Assembly (NCBI RefSeq): GCF_000010525.1
Contig: NC_009937.1
Coordinates: forward strand, 4,469,501 to 4,533,500
Length of the DNA: 64,000 nucleotides
Direction: 5' to 3'
Origin: Azorhizobium caulinodans ORS 571
GTDB lineage: Bacteria > Pseudomonadota > Alphaproteobacteria > Rhizobiales > Xanthobacteraceae
A program made the translations under genes and the position numbers. Every line of letters starts with the position of its first letter. The first letter of the stretch is position 1. Shown piece by piece: positions 8,302 to 17,889 of the stretch. Below the pieces are notes generated by a model, which worked only from the letters and a program-made list of their open reading frames with translations, ran no database searches and had not been told where the DNA came from.

Positions 8302-9291
8302 TCACCATGCCGCGTAAGGCGCCTCCAGCGGCGCGAAGCGCGCATCACTGAAGTCATGGAGGCGCAGGAATGCGTCTTCGCCCTTATCCGCATAATCGCG
8401 GAAGCGGCTCTTGCGCAACCGGTGGAGGCAGCCGGCGCGGGCGAACACGAGATCGCCGCCGTCCCAGTCCGCCCAGTCAGTCTCGGGCAGATCGACCAGC
8501 ACCGTGCCGTCGCGATCCACCACGCGGTAATCGAGGCCGTAGAAGGGCTTCCCGGCGCGGCCAACGACCCGCAGCAGCATCTGGAGACGCCGCCCGCCGG
8601 GGCCATCCTTCTCCCGCACCTGCGGCTTGCTGAACTTATAAATTTCCGGGGCCTTCAGGCCGCGCGCCTCGCCCTCTCCCCGCTCCACCAGACGCCAGCC
8701 GGCCCGCTCCAGCAGCAGGGTGTTGAGAGGCTCGTCCTCCCCGCGCCCGGACCACTGACCGCACGGCTTCACCTGCATTCCGGGCTTGAGCCGAAAGCCT
8801 TCGGCCAGCGGGAAACGGGGGGCGTCCCCGTCGGGGAGATAGTTGAGGAGCACTGTCTCCTCATCGTCGAGCATGCCGCCCCCGCCCCAGGCGTCCCCCT
8901 TGGGCCAGAGGGCGAGCGCGGTGAAGAAGGGCGGCTTTGAAAGGGCCGTCCAGGTGTAAAAGGGCGCCCGATGGGTCGCTGCGAAATAGAGCAGCAGTTT
9001 GCCGGACGGCGAGAGGTCGCAGCGCCGCTCATAGATGCGGCCCTTGAACCATTGCCCATGCTCGAACGTGTCGTCGCGCAGATCCCAGCGGATGAGCTGC
9101 ACCTGCCGGCTCGGCCCGCGGCGGAAGACGACGCCGGTTCGCGCATCCCGCGCGAGGATGGCATAGAGCCGCGTGGCGGGGCGCTTGCCTTTCGCGGCGG
9201 GCGGGACGGCTGGACTGGTCAAGACAGTTTCCCTTCGAAGCTTGGCCGGTTGACGTCTCCGACAACGGCCGAGCTCCCTTTTGGGATCCAT
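8302..9291 (-). CDS. Conserved protein of unknown function
   Basis: I do not recognise this family. The product (329 residues from the ATG; ~306 if the TTG at 9222, which follows AGGGAA, is the true start) is soluble, rich in Trp, Arg and Gly, and has no signal peptide or membrane helix. Phrases such as GKLLLYFAATHRAPFYTWTA, GLDYRVVDRDGTVLVDLPET and GDLVFARAGCLHRLR look like a repeating beta-sheet protein, perhaps a propeller, but this is a guess. It stands alone on the minus strand, between the toxin-antitoxin pair and ubiB. Confidence 0.75.
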   Translation of the reverse strand: MDPKRELGRCRRRQPAKLRRETVLTSPAVPPAAKGKRPATRLYAILARDARTGVVFRRGPSRQVQLIRWDLRDDTFEHGQWFKGRIYERRCDLSPSGKLLLYFAATHRAPFYTWTALSKPPFFTALALWPKGDAWGGGGMLDDEETVLLNYLPDGDAPRFPLAEGFRLKPGMQVKPCGQWSGRGEDEPLNTLLLERAGWRLVERGEGEARGLKAPEIYKFSKPQVREKDGPGGRRLQMLLRVVGRAGKPFYGLDYRVVDRDGTVLVDLPETDWADWDGGDLVFARAGCLHRLRKSRFRDYADKGEDAFLRLHDFSDARFAPLEAPYAAW

Positions 9292-9310
9292 CAGACCAGC
9301 AGCCGAGCCC

Positions 9311-10879
9311 TCATTTCAGCGCCAGCAGCAGCAGCGCGATGGCGATCACCCAGAGGGCCGCATTGCCCCAGAAGGCGCGGCGGGCTTCGGCGGCGCCGAT
9401 GCCCTCCAGCGTCTCGGGGGAGAGGTGGAGGCCGTTGCGGGTTGCTTCGTCGAGCTGGCTCACCACGCGGCCGGCGCGGGTGAGCAGGACCGGCGCGTCG
9501 AGGACGAAGCGGCCCACCTCGCCGATGCCGGAGCCCGCCTGCTGGAGGCGACCGACAGGGCCGAGGTTCTGGGCGATCCAGTCCTCCACCACCGGGGCGG
9601 CGGTGGTCCACATGTTGAGCTGCGGATCAAGGCCGCGCGCCACGCCCTCCACCACCACCATGGTCTTCTGCAGCAGCAGCAGTTCGGGCCGGGTCTTCAT
9701 GTCGAAGAGGCCGGTCACTTCCAGCAGCAGCGAGAGCAGCCGGGCCATGGAAATCTGGTCGGCGCTGCGGGAATGGATCGGCTCGCCGATGGCGCGGATG
9801 GCGAGGGCAAAGTCCTCCACCGAATGGTGGGAGGGCACATAGCCCGCCTCGAAATGCACTTCCGCCGTGCGCCGCCAGTTGCGGGTGATGAAGCCGTAGA
9901 GGATTTCGGCGAGGAAGCGCCGCTCCTTGAGGCCGAGGCGGCCCATGATGCCGCAGTCCACCACCACGAGACGGCCTTCCGCATCCACGAACAGATTGCC
10001 GGGGTGCATGTCGGCATGGAAGAAGCCGTCGCGCATGGCCTGCCGCAGGAAGGACTGCATGACGATGCGGGCGAGGTTCTGGAGATCGTGCCCCGCCGCC
10101 TCAAGCCCGGCACGGTCGGAGAGCTTGATGCCGTCGATCCACTCGGTGGTCAGCACCTCGCGGGCGGAACGGTCCCAGTCCACTGCCGGCACGTGGACGT
10201 CCGGATCGTCCTTCACATTCTCGGCCAGCTCCGCATAGGCCGCGGCCTCGAGGCGCAGGTCCATCTCCATGGTGACGGATCGGCCGAGCGTATCCACCAC
10301 CGTGGTGAGCCGCAGGCGCCGGGCCTCGGCGGAGATCTTCTCGGCGAAAGCGGCGATGCGACGGAAGGTGGCGACGTCGGCGGAGAAGCGCCGCTCGATG
10401 CCGGGGCGCAGGATCTTCACCGCCACGGTGCGGCGGGTGCCGTCGCGCTCCACCACCACCGCCTTGTGCACCTCGGCGATGGAGGCGGCGGCCACGGGCG
10501 GGCCGAATTCCGCATAGACCTCGGAGAGCGGCCGCTCGAAGGCGTCCACCACCGTCTGCTCCGCCACCGTCTGCCCGAAGGCGGGCATGCGGTCCTGCAG
10601 AACCTCCAGGTCGCGGGCGACGGACGCGCCCACCACGTCCGGCCGGGTGGCGAGGAACTGGCCGAGCTTCACATAGGAGGGGCCGAGGCGGCTCAGCGCG
10701 GCGGAGAGGCGCGCCGCCCGCGTGCCGGCATCGGGGCGGGCGATGAGGCGCGCAAGGCGCAGGCCGGGCCGTGCGAGCGGCGGCACCATGGCCGGGCTCA
10801 CGAGGCTCAGCACGCCCTCGCGGGCAAGCACATAGCCGGCGCGCGCGAGGCGCGCGGCGTCGATGAGAACGAGAATCAC
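9311..10879 (-). CDS. ubiB: UbiB ubiquinone-biosynthesis ABC1/ADCK kinase-like protein
   Basis: UbiB is an atypical protein-kinase-like ATPase needed for ubiquinone synthesis at the inner membrane. The sequence shows the family-specific KxGQ motif (SYVKLGQFLATRPD), the Ala-rich nucleotide loop (AAASIAEVHKA), the lysine of VAVKILRPG, the catalytic DGFFHADMHPGNLF and the metal Asp in VVVDCG. A hydrophobic C-terminal helix (ALWVIAIALLLLAL) anchors it. The GTG start behind AAAGGGA gives 522 residues; an upstream ATG would overlap ubiE. It follows ubiE by 34 bp in one operon. Confidence 0.95.
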   Translation of the reverse strand: MILVLIDAARLARAGYVLAREGVLSLVSPAMVPPLARPGLRLARLIARPDAGTRAARLSAALSRLGPSYVKLGQFLATRPDVVGASVARDLEVLQDRMPAFGQTVAEQTVVDAFERPLSEVYAEFGPPVAAASIAEVHKAVVVERDGTRRTVAVKILRPGIERRFSADVATFRRIAAFAEKISAEARRLRLTTVVDTLGRSVTMEMDLRLEAAAYAELAENVKDDPDVHVPAVDWDRSAREVLTTEWIDGIKLSDRAGLEAAGHDLQNLARIVMQSFLRQAMRDGFFHADMHPGNLFVDAEGRLVVVDCGIMGRLGLKERRFLAEILYGFITRNWRRTAEVHFEAGYVPSHHSVEDFALAIRAIGEPIHSRSADQISMARLLSLLLEVTGLFDMKTRPELLLLQKTMVVVEGVARGLDPQLNMWTTAAPVVEDWIAQNLGPVGRLQQAGSGIGEVGRFVLDAPVLLTRAGRVVSQLDEATRNGLHLSPETLEGIGAAEARRAFWGNAALWVIAIALLLLALK

Positions 10880-10913
10880 GCCGGTCCCTTTCCGCGATGG
10901 CCGCGCACGGCCA

Positions 10914-11684
10914 TCAGATGCGGTAACCCGAATGGAGGCAGACAATACCGCCGGTGAGCGGGGTCGCGGTCACCCGCGCGAAGCCCGCCGTGCGCATCAT
11001 CTGCGCGAAGACGTCCGGCGCGGGGAAGCGGCGGATGGATTCCACCAGATACTGATAGGGCTCGCCATCGCCCGCGACCCGCTTGCCCAGTTCCGGGATC
11101 ACCCGGAAGGAATAGAATTCGTAGATCTTGTCGAGCAGCGGCACGTCGACCTTGGAGAATTCCAGCACCAGCGCCTGCCCGCCCGGCTTCAGAACCCGCC
11201 GCATCTCGGAGAGGGCAAGCGGAATGCGCGGCACGTTGCGGATGCCAAACGCGATGGTCACGGCATCGAAGCTCGCATCCTCGAAGGGCAGTTCTTCCGC
11301 ATTGGCCTCGCGGAAATCCACCTTGTCGGAGAGGCCGCGCTTCTCGGCGCGCTCGCGCCCCACCGCCAGCATCTCGGTGTTGATGTCCGCCACCACGGCC
11401 CGCGTACCGGTGCCGCCCGCCGTCACGGCGCGAAAGGACACATCCCCGGTGCCGCCAGCCAGATCCAGCAGGCGGAAGGGCCGGTCGCCCTGCGGCGGGC
11501 GGAGCTTCGAGATGAGGACATTCTTCCACGCCCGGTGCAGGCCGCCGGACATGAGGTCGTTCATGATGTCGTAGCGCTTGGCGACCTTGTGGAAGACGTC
11601 GTCCACCAGGGTCTGCTTCTCGCCCAAGGGCACGGTGCGGTAGCCGAAATGGGTTTCGGCCGCGTCGGTATCGGAGCGTTGCAT
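10914..11684 (-). CDS. ubiE: Ubiquinone/menaquinone C-methyltransferase UbiE
   Basis: This SAM-dependent methyltransferase acts on the 2-polyprenyl-methoxy-benzoquinol ring. The SAM motif is [16 protein letters not shown], with the family signatures [21 protein letters not shown] near the N-terminus and [11 protein letters not shown] and [21 protein letters not shown] (in part) further on. Length (256) is normal. It is the first gene of ubiE-ubiB. The DNA glycosylase gene fpg/mutM, often found beside ubiE in related bacteria, is not adjacent. Confidence 0.96.
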   Translation of the reverse strand: MQRSDTDAAETHFGYRTVPLGEKQTLVDDVFHKVAKRYDIMNDLMSGGLHRAWKNVLISKLRPPQGDRPFRLLDLAGGTGDVSFRAVTAGGTGTRAVVADINTEMLAVGRERAEKRGLSDKVDFREANAEELPFEDASFDAVTIAFGIRNVPRIPLALSEMRRVLKPGGQALVLEFSKVDVPLLDKIYEFYSFRVIPELGKRVAGDGEPYQYLVESIRRFPAPDVFAQMMRTAGFARVTATPLTGGIVCLHSGYRI

Positions 11685-11757
11685 GGTGCGTCCCGGCGGA
11701 TCAGTTTCGGCGCGACCTTATCGGATCGCGTCGCGGGACGCCAAGCGGCGCAGTGCC

Positions 11758-12528
11758 CTATTGCAGCAGCACCAGCCCGCAGCCCCCGAGATTATAGACG
11801 ACATGACACAGAAGGGAGGCGCCGATGCCGCCGCCGATCTGTCGGGCCAGCGCCAGCGCGACGACGGCAGGGAGCACGAGAAGGAAGCCACGAGGATCGC
11901 CAAGGCCGTGGGCAAGCAGGGCGGCGAGCCCGGTCGCCACCATCACCGCAGGCGGGCGCCACCAGCGGCTGAGTTCTTCCCAGATCCAGCCCCGGAAGAA
12001 CAGCTCCTCCGCCAGCGGCACGATGACGATGAGGCTCAGGAGCAAGAGGAGTTCCGCCCCGCGCCAGTGCCAGCCGCCATCGAGCGCGGCGCCGAGCGCG
12101 AAATCCCCCAGAAGGCCGAACGCGCCCGAGGCCACCGGCTCGGTCATCACCGCGACGGCGAATGCGAGGCCGGCCAGGGCGACGACCGCCAGCGGCCGCC
12201 GGATGCGCAGCGGCCCCAGACCGCGCATCACGCGCCCCTCGCCGGTGACGCGGGCGAGCAGGACGCCGAGGAGGCCGAGCACAATGCCGTGAACGGGCAG
12301 CACGAGGACGCTGATCCACATGAGCAGGGCCTCTCGCGCGAACGGATCGACGGGCAGCGGCCCCTCCCCGCGGGCCGCCCGCACCATGCCGACCCCAACG
12401 GAGATGCCGCCGAAGGTGACAACGAGGGCCGCAACCGCAGCGAGGGCGAGAACCAGCAGCGCCCGGAAGGGACCGCGCCGCAGAAGCGGCGGGCGCGCCG
12501 CCGGCGCGGCGGTGGTGTGGAGGGTCAT
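11758..12528 (-). CDS. CPBP-family intramembrane metalloprotease (copy 1)
   Basis: The product (256 residues from the ATG behind GGAG) has about seven hydrophobic segments and the CPBP/Abi motif 1, EELFFRGWIWEEL, the glutamate pair used by this protease family. His residues in LLAHGLGD and LLCHVVYN would complete the metal site. It resembles its upstream neighbour at 12649-13443 (shared LLRRGP start, EELFFRGW and CHxVY), so the two are tandem paralogues. Bacterial CPBP proteins serve in prenyl-protein-like processing or bacteriocin self-immunity; the role here is unknown. Confidence 0.88.
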   Translation of the reverse strand: MTLHTTAAPAARPPLLRRGPFRALLVLALAAVAALVVTFGGISVGVGMVRAARGEGPLPVDPFAREALLMWISVLVLPVHGIVLGLLGVLLARVTGEGRVMRGLGPLRIRRPLAVVALAGLAFAVAVMTEPVASGAFGLLGDFALGAALDGGWHWRGAELLLLLSLIVIVPLAEELFFRGWIWEELSRWWRPPAVMVATGLAALLAHGLGDPRGFLLVLPAVVALALARQIGGGIGASLLCHVVYNLGGCGLVLLQ

Positions 12529-12648
12529 GTCCGCTCTCCGGCAGGCAATGGCGGTGACAGGCCGCGCAGGGCAAAAGGACGACACCGGTCCGGAAACGCC
12601 GATGCCGCAGGATGATGAACGGCTCTAAAAAATCAGACGCTTACTCGG

Positions 12649-13443
12649 TCAAAACCGCACGACGATCAGGCTCGACAGCACCCAAATCACGGCGGCCCAA
12701 ACGTACACAAGGTGGCAGAGGACGGCAGACCTCAGGCCGCCGAGCGCTCGGGCGACGGTGAAGGCGATCGTCGACGGCAACAGAACGAGCATGTCCTCCG
12801 GGTTCGCGGAGGCCGCCGCGACGAGAAAGATGAAGCCGGTCACGCCCATCACCACCGGCTGTGACCAGAAGCCGCGCAGGGCGTTCCAGACCCATCCCCG
12901 AAAGAACAGCTCCTCGCCGAGGGGCCAGATCACCAGGATGCCCAGCAGGAACAGGCCCTCGCCCCAGCGCAGGACCACATCCGGGCCCGCATGGCGATGC
13001 AGGTCGCGCAGCCAAGACTCCCACTGAGGCGCTGCCGTGCCCCAGACCGCAATCGGGAGCGCCACCGCGAGGCCGGCGAGACCAACCGCGGCAAGGCGCC
13101 GGACCCAGGGCCGGCGAACCAGCACGGCGGTGTCAGGCCCAACGCCCTGAGCCGACGCGACACGGGCGAGCCACCAGCCGAAGGCCAGCAGCCCGAGACC
13201 GACGGCCGGAATGACGAGGACGTCCATCCATCGTTCATAAGCCGCGATCTCGACCGGAGCGGTTGGCTCGATGCTGAGCCCTTGGGCACCGCGCACCATG
13301 GCGGCGCCGAGCTCGACCACCAGAGCCGGGAGGAGATACGCCGCCACGAGGGAAACGAGTTCCACCCCGATGACCCAAGCCGGGCCGCGCCGCAGGAGGG
13401 GCAATCGGGATCGCGCGATCTGGAAATTTGCCTCGACGCTCAT
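12649..13443 (-). CDS. CPBP-family intramembrane metalloprotease (copy 2)
   Basis: This is a second polytopic membrane protein (264 residues) with the CPBP motif EELFFRGWVWNAL and a C-terminal CHLVYVWAA. The His of the middle motif seen in copy 1 (AHGLGD) is not obvious here; the matching region reads FIFLVAAASANPED. That may mean altered activity. The start (MSVEANFQIARSRLPLLRRG) aligns with copy 1's LLRRGP region. It is upstream of copy 1 in transcription order with a 120-bp gap. Confidence 0.85.
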   Translation of the reverse strand: MSVEANFQIARSRLPLLRRGPAWVIGVELVSLVAAYLLPALVVELGAAMVRGAQGLSIEPTAPVEIAAYERWMDVLVIPAVGLGLLAFGWWLARVASAQGVGPDTAVLVRRPWVRRLAAVGLAGLAVALPIAVWGTAAPQWESWLRDLHRHAGPDVVLRWGEGLFLLGILVIWPLGEELFFRGWVWNALRGFWSQPVVMGVTGFIFLVAAASANPEDMLVLLPSTIAFTVARALGGLRSAVLCHLVYVWAAVIWVLSSLIVVRF

Positions 13444-13771
13444 CGGCTCTGTCCACTGAATGGGAGCCCCGGGACAAGCGTCAGATGATGAGCGATGGCA
13501 AGGCTGCATCGCTCGGCTGTCGGCGCCGCGCCCCCGCCACGACACCGCTCAGGATTGCAAATATATCAGATTACACCCCACCGCTGTCAAGGCACAGGCT
13601 GCGCACCGCGCGCCAGACGTGTGAGGCGTAGAGACCGCTAGACCTCTCGTGAGGAGTGAGGCGCATACCTGCGCGGGGCTCGGCCCAGGCGCGTGGAGGC
13701 TCTGCGAGGCCATCCGGCCGCAGGGGCGGCGGCCGGCTTCGGGAGGGGCGCCGTCGCCCGTCCCGGTCGGG
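13444..13771. other. Non-coding stretch
   Basis: This region lies upstream of the CPBP pair and downstream of the small gene at 13772. It includes a relatively A+T-rich patch (CAAATATATCAGATTACA, ~13557-13574) that could be part of the CPBP promoter. No convincing gene, RNA or repeat is visible. Confidence 0.4.
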
Positions 13772-13999
13772 TCAGGCGTCGGTCCGGCCCTTGGGCTTCT
13801 TCGCCGGCGGACGGCGCACGCCCTCCAGTTCGTCGAGCGGCAGCATTTCCATGGCGAGGTAGCCGTCCGCATCCCGAGAGCGCTTGCGCTCGCCGCGGGC
13901 CAGGCTGGCCATGCTGAACAGAAAGGATTGCTTGCGGGCTTTACGCGCCTCGATTTCCTTCCGCATCGGGAAGACGGGCACATGAATGGTAAAAGTCAT
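13772..13999 (-). CDS. Small basic protein of unknown function
   Basis: This 75-residue protein starts at an ATG behind a GGGGA ribosome site. It is strongly charged: MRKEIEARKARKQS, then SLARGERKRSRDADGYLAMEMLPLDELEG, and a basic tail RRPPAKKPKGR. It has no signal peptide or Cys. I do not recognise the family. Good initiation signals and protein-like composition make it likely to be real. Confidence 0.6.
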   Translation of the reverse strand: MTFTIHVPVFPMRKEIEARKARKQSFLFSMASLARGERKRSRDADGYLAMEMLPLDELEGVRRPPAKKPKGRTDA

Positions 14000-14285
14000 G
14001 GCATCCCCGCAAGGTTAATGGAATGTGAACGCCAGTTCATTGCCGACATTCTTCTTCGCCTGAACCTGCGAGAGAGGCTCTCACCCCCTCAGTTCCGGCG
14101 CAGGACAAGAAAGACAGCCGATGAGGGCGCGATTGGGGCGGGGATGGGGAAGAAGCGGGATCATCCCGCGTCCATCGTGCGATGTGGAGTTTGGGCCACA
14201 GGTGGAGCCGGAAAGGCGGGACGCCGCGCGCCGGGCGGCGGGCATATCAACGGGTCTTCTTCGGCCGGCGCCGCCGCATTCGGCC

Positions 14286-17200
14286 CTATTCCGCGGCGCT
14301 GCGCGCAAGGCGGGACTGGGCGAGGAGGGCGCGCAGGGCCGCCGGCTTCAGCGGCTTGTTGAGCACCGCCATGTCGGCCGCACGTGCGGCCTCGCGCACC
14401 TTGCGCGTGCGGTCGGCGGTGATGAGGGCGGCGGGCAGCTTGCCCAGCTTCCAGCGCAGCGCCATCACCGCCTCGATGCCGTGACCAGCATCCAGATGGT
14501 AGTCCACCAGCACGAAGTCCGGTTGCACCTTCGCCGCATGCAGCGCCTCCAGCGCCCCGGCCATGTCCGCCGCCTTGATCACATGGCAGCCCCAGCCGGA
14601 GAGCAGCGTCTCCATGCCGTCGAGGATGGCCGGCTCGTTGTCGATGGCCAGCACGGTGAGGCCGTCGAGGGGGGCGGCGATGCGCGGCTGCGGCGCCGGT
14701 TCGGAATGCTCTTCGGGCAGCGGCACCGCCACCGGCAGGTCCACGGTGAAGGCCGAGCCCCGCCCCGCCGCCGAGCGCAGCGCCACCGGATGGTCCAGCA
14801 CGCGCCCGATGCGCTCCACGATGGACAGGCCGAGGCCGAGGCCGCGCGCCGCCTTCGCCCCCTGGTCGAGGCGCTGGAACTCCTGGAACACCAGCTTGTG
14901 CTTGGAGCGGGGAATGCCGAGGCCGGTATCGATGATCTCGACCCGCACCTTGCCCCGGCGGCGGCGGCAGCCCACCAGCACCCGGCCGCGCGGGGTATAT
15001 TTCACCGCGTTCGAGATGAGGTTCTGCAACAGGCGGCGGAGCAAGCGCCGGTCCGAGCGCACGGTCAGCGAGCAAGGCACGAAGGTGAGCTTGAGCTGTT
15101 TTTCCTGCGCCAGCGGGGCGAATTCCAGCTCCAGTTGCTTCAGCACGTCGTCCAGCCGGAAGGGCGCGAACTCCGGCTTCAGGACGCCGCTGTCGAGGCG
15201 CGAGATGTCCAGCAGCGCGACGAGGATCTCTTCCACCGCCTCCAGCGAGGCGTCGATGTTGGCGGCAAGGCGCGCGCCCTCCCCGCCCTTCGTGCGCTCC
15301 ACGAGGCTCGTCACATAAAGGCGGGCGGCGTTCAGCGGCTGGAGGATGTCGTGGCTGGCGGCGGCGAGGAAGCGCGTCTTGGAGAGGTTCGCCTCTTCCG
15401 CCTCGCCCTTGGCCTTCTCCAGCGCCTGATTGAGCCGCTCCAGCTGTTCCGTGCGCTCGCGCACGCGGCGCTCCAGCGTCTCGTTGGCGCGCTCCAGCGC
15501 CATCTCGGCTTCCACGGAGGCGGTGATATCGGTGAAGGTGACGACGATGCCGCCATCCGGCATGGGGTCGGAGCGCACCTCGATCACCGCCCCGCGCTGG
15601 GTGAGGCGCTCCAGCACCGCGCCGGTGGCCGCCACATAGCGCCCGAGTCGGGCGACGGGCTCGGCCGCCTCGCTCTCCGGCAGGGCATGGGCGAGGATGT
15701 CGGCGAGCGGAACGCCGATGGCGTAGCATTCCGGCGGCAGGTCCAGCATGGCGCCGAAGCTGCGGTTCCAGCACACGAGGCGCGCCTCGCGGTCGAACAC
15801 GGCGATGCCCTGACCCACGTGGTCGATGGCGCTCTGGAGCAGCTCGCGATTGTACTGGATGGCCGCGGAGGCATCGTCCAGCAGTTGCAGCGCCGCCTTG
15901 GTGGAAACCGCCCTTTTTCGCAGCAGCAGCGAGAGCACGAGGCGCGACGACGCCGCACCGATGGCGGACGCCAGGAGATGCTCGGCAAAGCGCACCAGAT
16001 GCGCGTCGGCCTCGCGCAGCGGATCGAGCTTGATGCCCTGCTCCACGGCGAAGGTGGCGAAGGCCGAGCGCGTGCGCTCCTCGCCGAGATAGCGCGCCAC
16101 CGTCACGATGAGCTCTTCCGTGCTCACCGCCGAGCGCCAGCGCCGGAAGGCGGGCCGCACCAGCGCCTGCGCGTCGGAGATGAACAGCCCCGCCTGCACG
16201 CGCTCGATGTCGCTGGGCCGGGTGAAGAAGGAGACCGCCAGCAGGGCCAGCGTGTTGAGGGCAAGGCTCCAGGCGACGCCATGGGCGAGCGGCGTCGCCT
16301 CCAGACCCAGCAGCGCGGTCGGCCGCAGCCAGCCGAGCCCCAGCGGCCCCGCCTCCACGATGTCGCGGGCGACAAGGCCCGCATCCACGAGGCTCGGCAG
16401 CAGCAGCGTATAGGCCCAAGCGGCAACGCCCACCAGAATGCCCGCCACCGCGCCCTTGGCGGTCGCCCGCTGCCACATGAGGCCGGCGGCGAAGGCCGGC
16501 CCCACCTGAGCCACCGCAGCAAAGGAGAGCAGGCCGATCTGGGCCAGCTGCACGTCGCCCGTGGTGCGGTAATAGAGATAGGCCAGCAGCATGATGCAGA
16601 AGATGGCCGCCCGCCGCACCAGCAGCAGCGTCTCCGACATGTCCCTGGCGCTGGCGGTGCCCTCGGTCGTGCGGCTCACCCGGCGGCGCAGCAGCAGCGG
16701 CACCACGAGATCGTTGGAAATCATGATGGCGAGCGCCACCGATTCCACGATGACCATGGCGGTCGCCGCCGAAAGGCCGCCGATGAAGGCGAGCAGCGCA
16801 AAGCCCTCGTGCCCGGAGGCCAGCGGCACGGCGAGCACGTAGACGTCGCTGTCCACGGTCGCCAGCGGGAACATGGTCATACCGGCCAGCGCCAGCGGCA
16901 CCACGAAGAGATTGATGAGAACGAGATAGAGCGGGAACAGCCAGCGGGCCCGGCGGATCTCCGCCTCGCTCTTGTTCTCCACCACCGCCACGTGGAACTG
17001 GCGCGGCAGCAGCATGAAGGCGCCGGCGGAGAGCACCGTCATGGTCACCCAGTTTTCCAGCGACATGCCGTGCTGGAAGGGTGTGGTCGCCCCGCTCTCG
17101 AGGCTCGCGTACCACAGCTCCCACGGGCCATCGAAGATGAAGAAAGTGACGAGCACGCCGACGGTGAGGAAGGCGATGAGCTTGACGAGGGATTCCGTCG

Positions 17201-17789
17201 CCACCGCCAGCATCAGACCGTCCTGATGCTCGGTCGCATCCGTGTGGCGGGTGCCGAAAAGGATGGCGAAGACCGCCATGGCGAAGGCGACGAACAGCGC
17301 CATGTCGCCGCCCACCGGCAGGCGCATGGGCCCGCCCGCCAGATGCCCCAGCACCGCCAGCAGCGAGGCCGACACGGCCTTCAGCTGGAGCGCGATATAG
17401 GGGATCGACCCCATGACGGCGACAAGGGCCACCAGCGCGGCGATGCCCTGATGCTTGCCGTAGCGGGCGGCGATGAAGTCGGCGATGGAGGTGATGTTGT
17501 GGGCTTTGGCCAGGCGCACCACCCGCATCAGCACCGGCGTGCCCAGCGTGATGACGATCACCGGCCCCACATAGATGGTCAGGAAGTCATAGCCCTGCGC
17601 GGTGGCAAGGCCGACCGAGCCGTAAAAGGTCCAGGAGGTGCAATAGACCGCCAGCGACAGCGCATAGATGAAGGGCCGCGCGGCCGTGAGCGCCTTGCCC
17701 GGCCCCCAGCGGTCGCCCAGGCTCGCCACGGCGAAGAGGCAGCCGATATAGGCGAAGGCGAGGATGATGACGACCCAGGCCTGAAGCAT
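14286..17789 (-). CDS. Sodium:solute-symporter / PAS / histidine kinase / receiver hybrid sensor
   Basis: This 1167-residue protein joins a transporter-like sensor to a phosphorelay. Residues ~1-480 are an SSS (PutP-like) module of about 13 membrane helices (YCTSWTFYGSVGLATAQGYD, ARYGKHQGIAALVALVAVMG). A PAS domain follows (~640-760), then a coiled coil, a HisKA domain with phospho-acceptor in AAASHDILQPLNAARLY (His ~811), an HATPase (~910-1006; NLISNAVKYTPRG, DTGLGIP, GLGLGLSIVERI) and a C-terminal receiver with Asp ~1094 (FVLVDYHLD) and Lys in LNKPLKP. This is the CbrA/CrbS type of architecture. No separate response regulator gene lies next to it. The solute is unknown. Confidence 0.94.
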   Translation of the reverse strand: MLQAWVVIILAFAYIGCLFAVASLGDRWGPGKALTAARPFIYALSLAVYCTSWTFYGSVGLATAQGYDFLTIYVGPVIVITLGTPVLMRVVRLAKAHNITSIADFIAARYGKHQGIAALVALVAVMGSIPYIALQLKAVSASLLAVLGHLAGGPMRLPVGGDMALFVAFAMAVFAILFGTRHTDATEHQDGLMLAVATESLVKLIAFLTVGVLVTFFIFDGPWELWYASLESGATTPFQHGMSLENWVTMTVLSAGAFMLLPRQFHVAVVENKSEAEIRRARWLFPLYLVLINLFVVPLALAGMTMFPLATVDSDVYVLAVPLASGHEGFALLAFIGGLSAATAMVIVESVALAIMISNDLVVPLLLRRRVSRTTEGTASARDMSETLLLVRRAAIFCIMLLAYLYYRTTGDVQLAQIGLLSFAAVAQVGPAFAAGLMWQRATAKGAVAGILVGVAAWAYTLLLPSLVDAGLVARDIVEAGPLGLGWLRPTALLGLEATPLAHGVAWSLALNTLALLAVSFFTRPSDIERVQAGLFISDAQALVRPAFRRWRSAVSTEELIVTVARYLGEERTRSAFATFAVEQGIKLDPLREADAHLVRFAEHLLASAIGAASSRLVLSLLLRKRAVSTKAALQLLDDASAAIQYNRELLQSAIDHVGQGIAVFDREARLVCWNRSFGAMLDLPPECYAIGVPLADILAHALPESEAAEPVARLGRYVAATGAVLERLTQRGAVIEVRSDPMPDGGIVVTFTDITASVEAEMALERANETLERRVRERTEQLERLNQALEKAKGEAEEANLSKTRFLAAASHDILQPLNAARLYVTSLVERTKGGEGARLAANIDASLEAVEEILVALLDISRLDSGVLKPEFAPFRLDDVLKQLELEFAPLAQEKQLKLTFVPCSLTVRSDRRLLRRLLQNLISNAVKYTPRGRVLVGCRRRRGKVRVEIIDTGLGIPRSKHKLVFQEFQRLDQGAKAARGLGLGLSIVERIGRVLDHPVALRSAAGRGSAFTVDLPVAVPLPEEHSEPAPQPRIAAPLDGLTVLAIDNEPAILDGMETLLSGWGCHVIKAADMAGALEALHAAKVQPDFVLVDYHLDAGHGIEAVMALRWKLGKLPAALITADRTRKVREAARAADMAVLNKPLKPAALRALLAQSRLARSAAE

Positions 17790-17889
17790 GTCCTCCCGTC
17801 CGGACGCTGGCCGGCTTTCTTGTTTGACGTAAGGGTCGCTCGACCGGCCGGGGCATGTCCAGCGCTACCGTCGTCGCCCCAGACTGACC

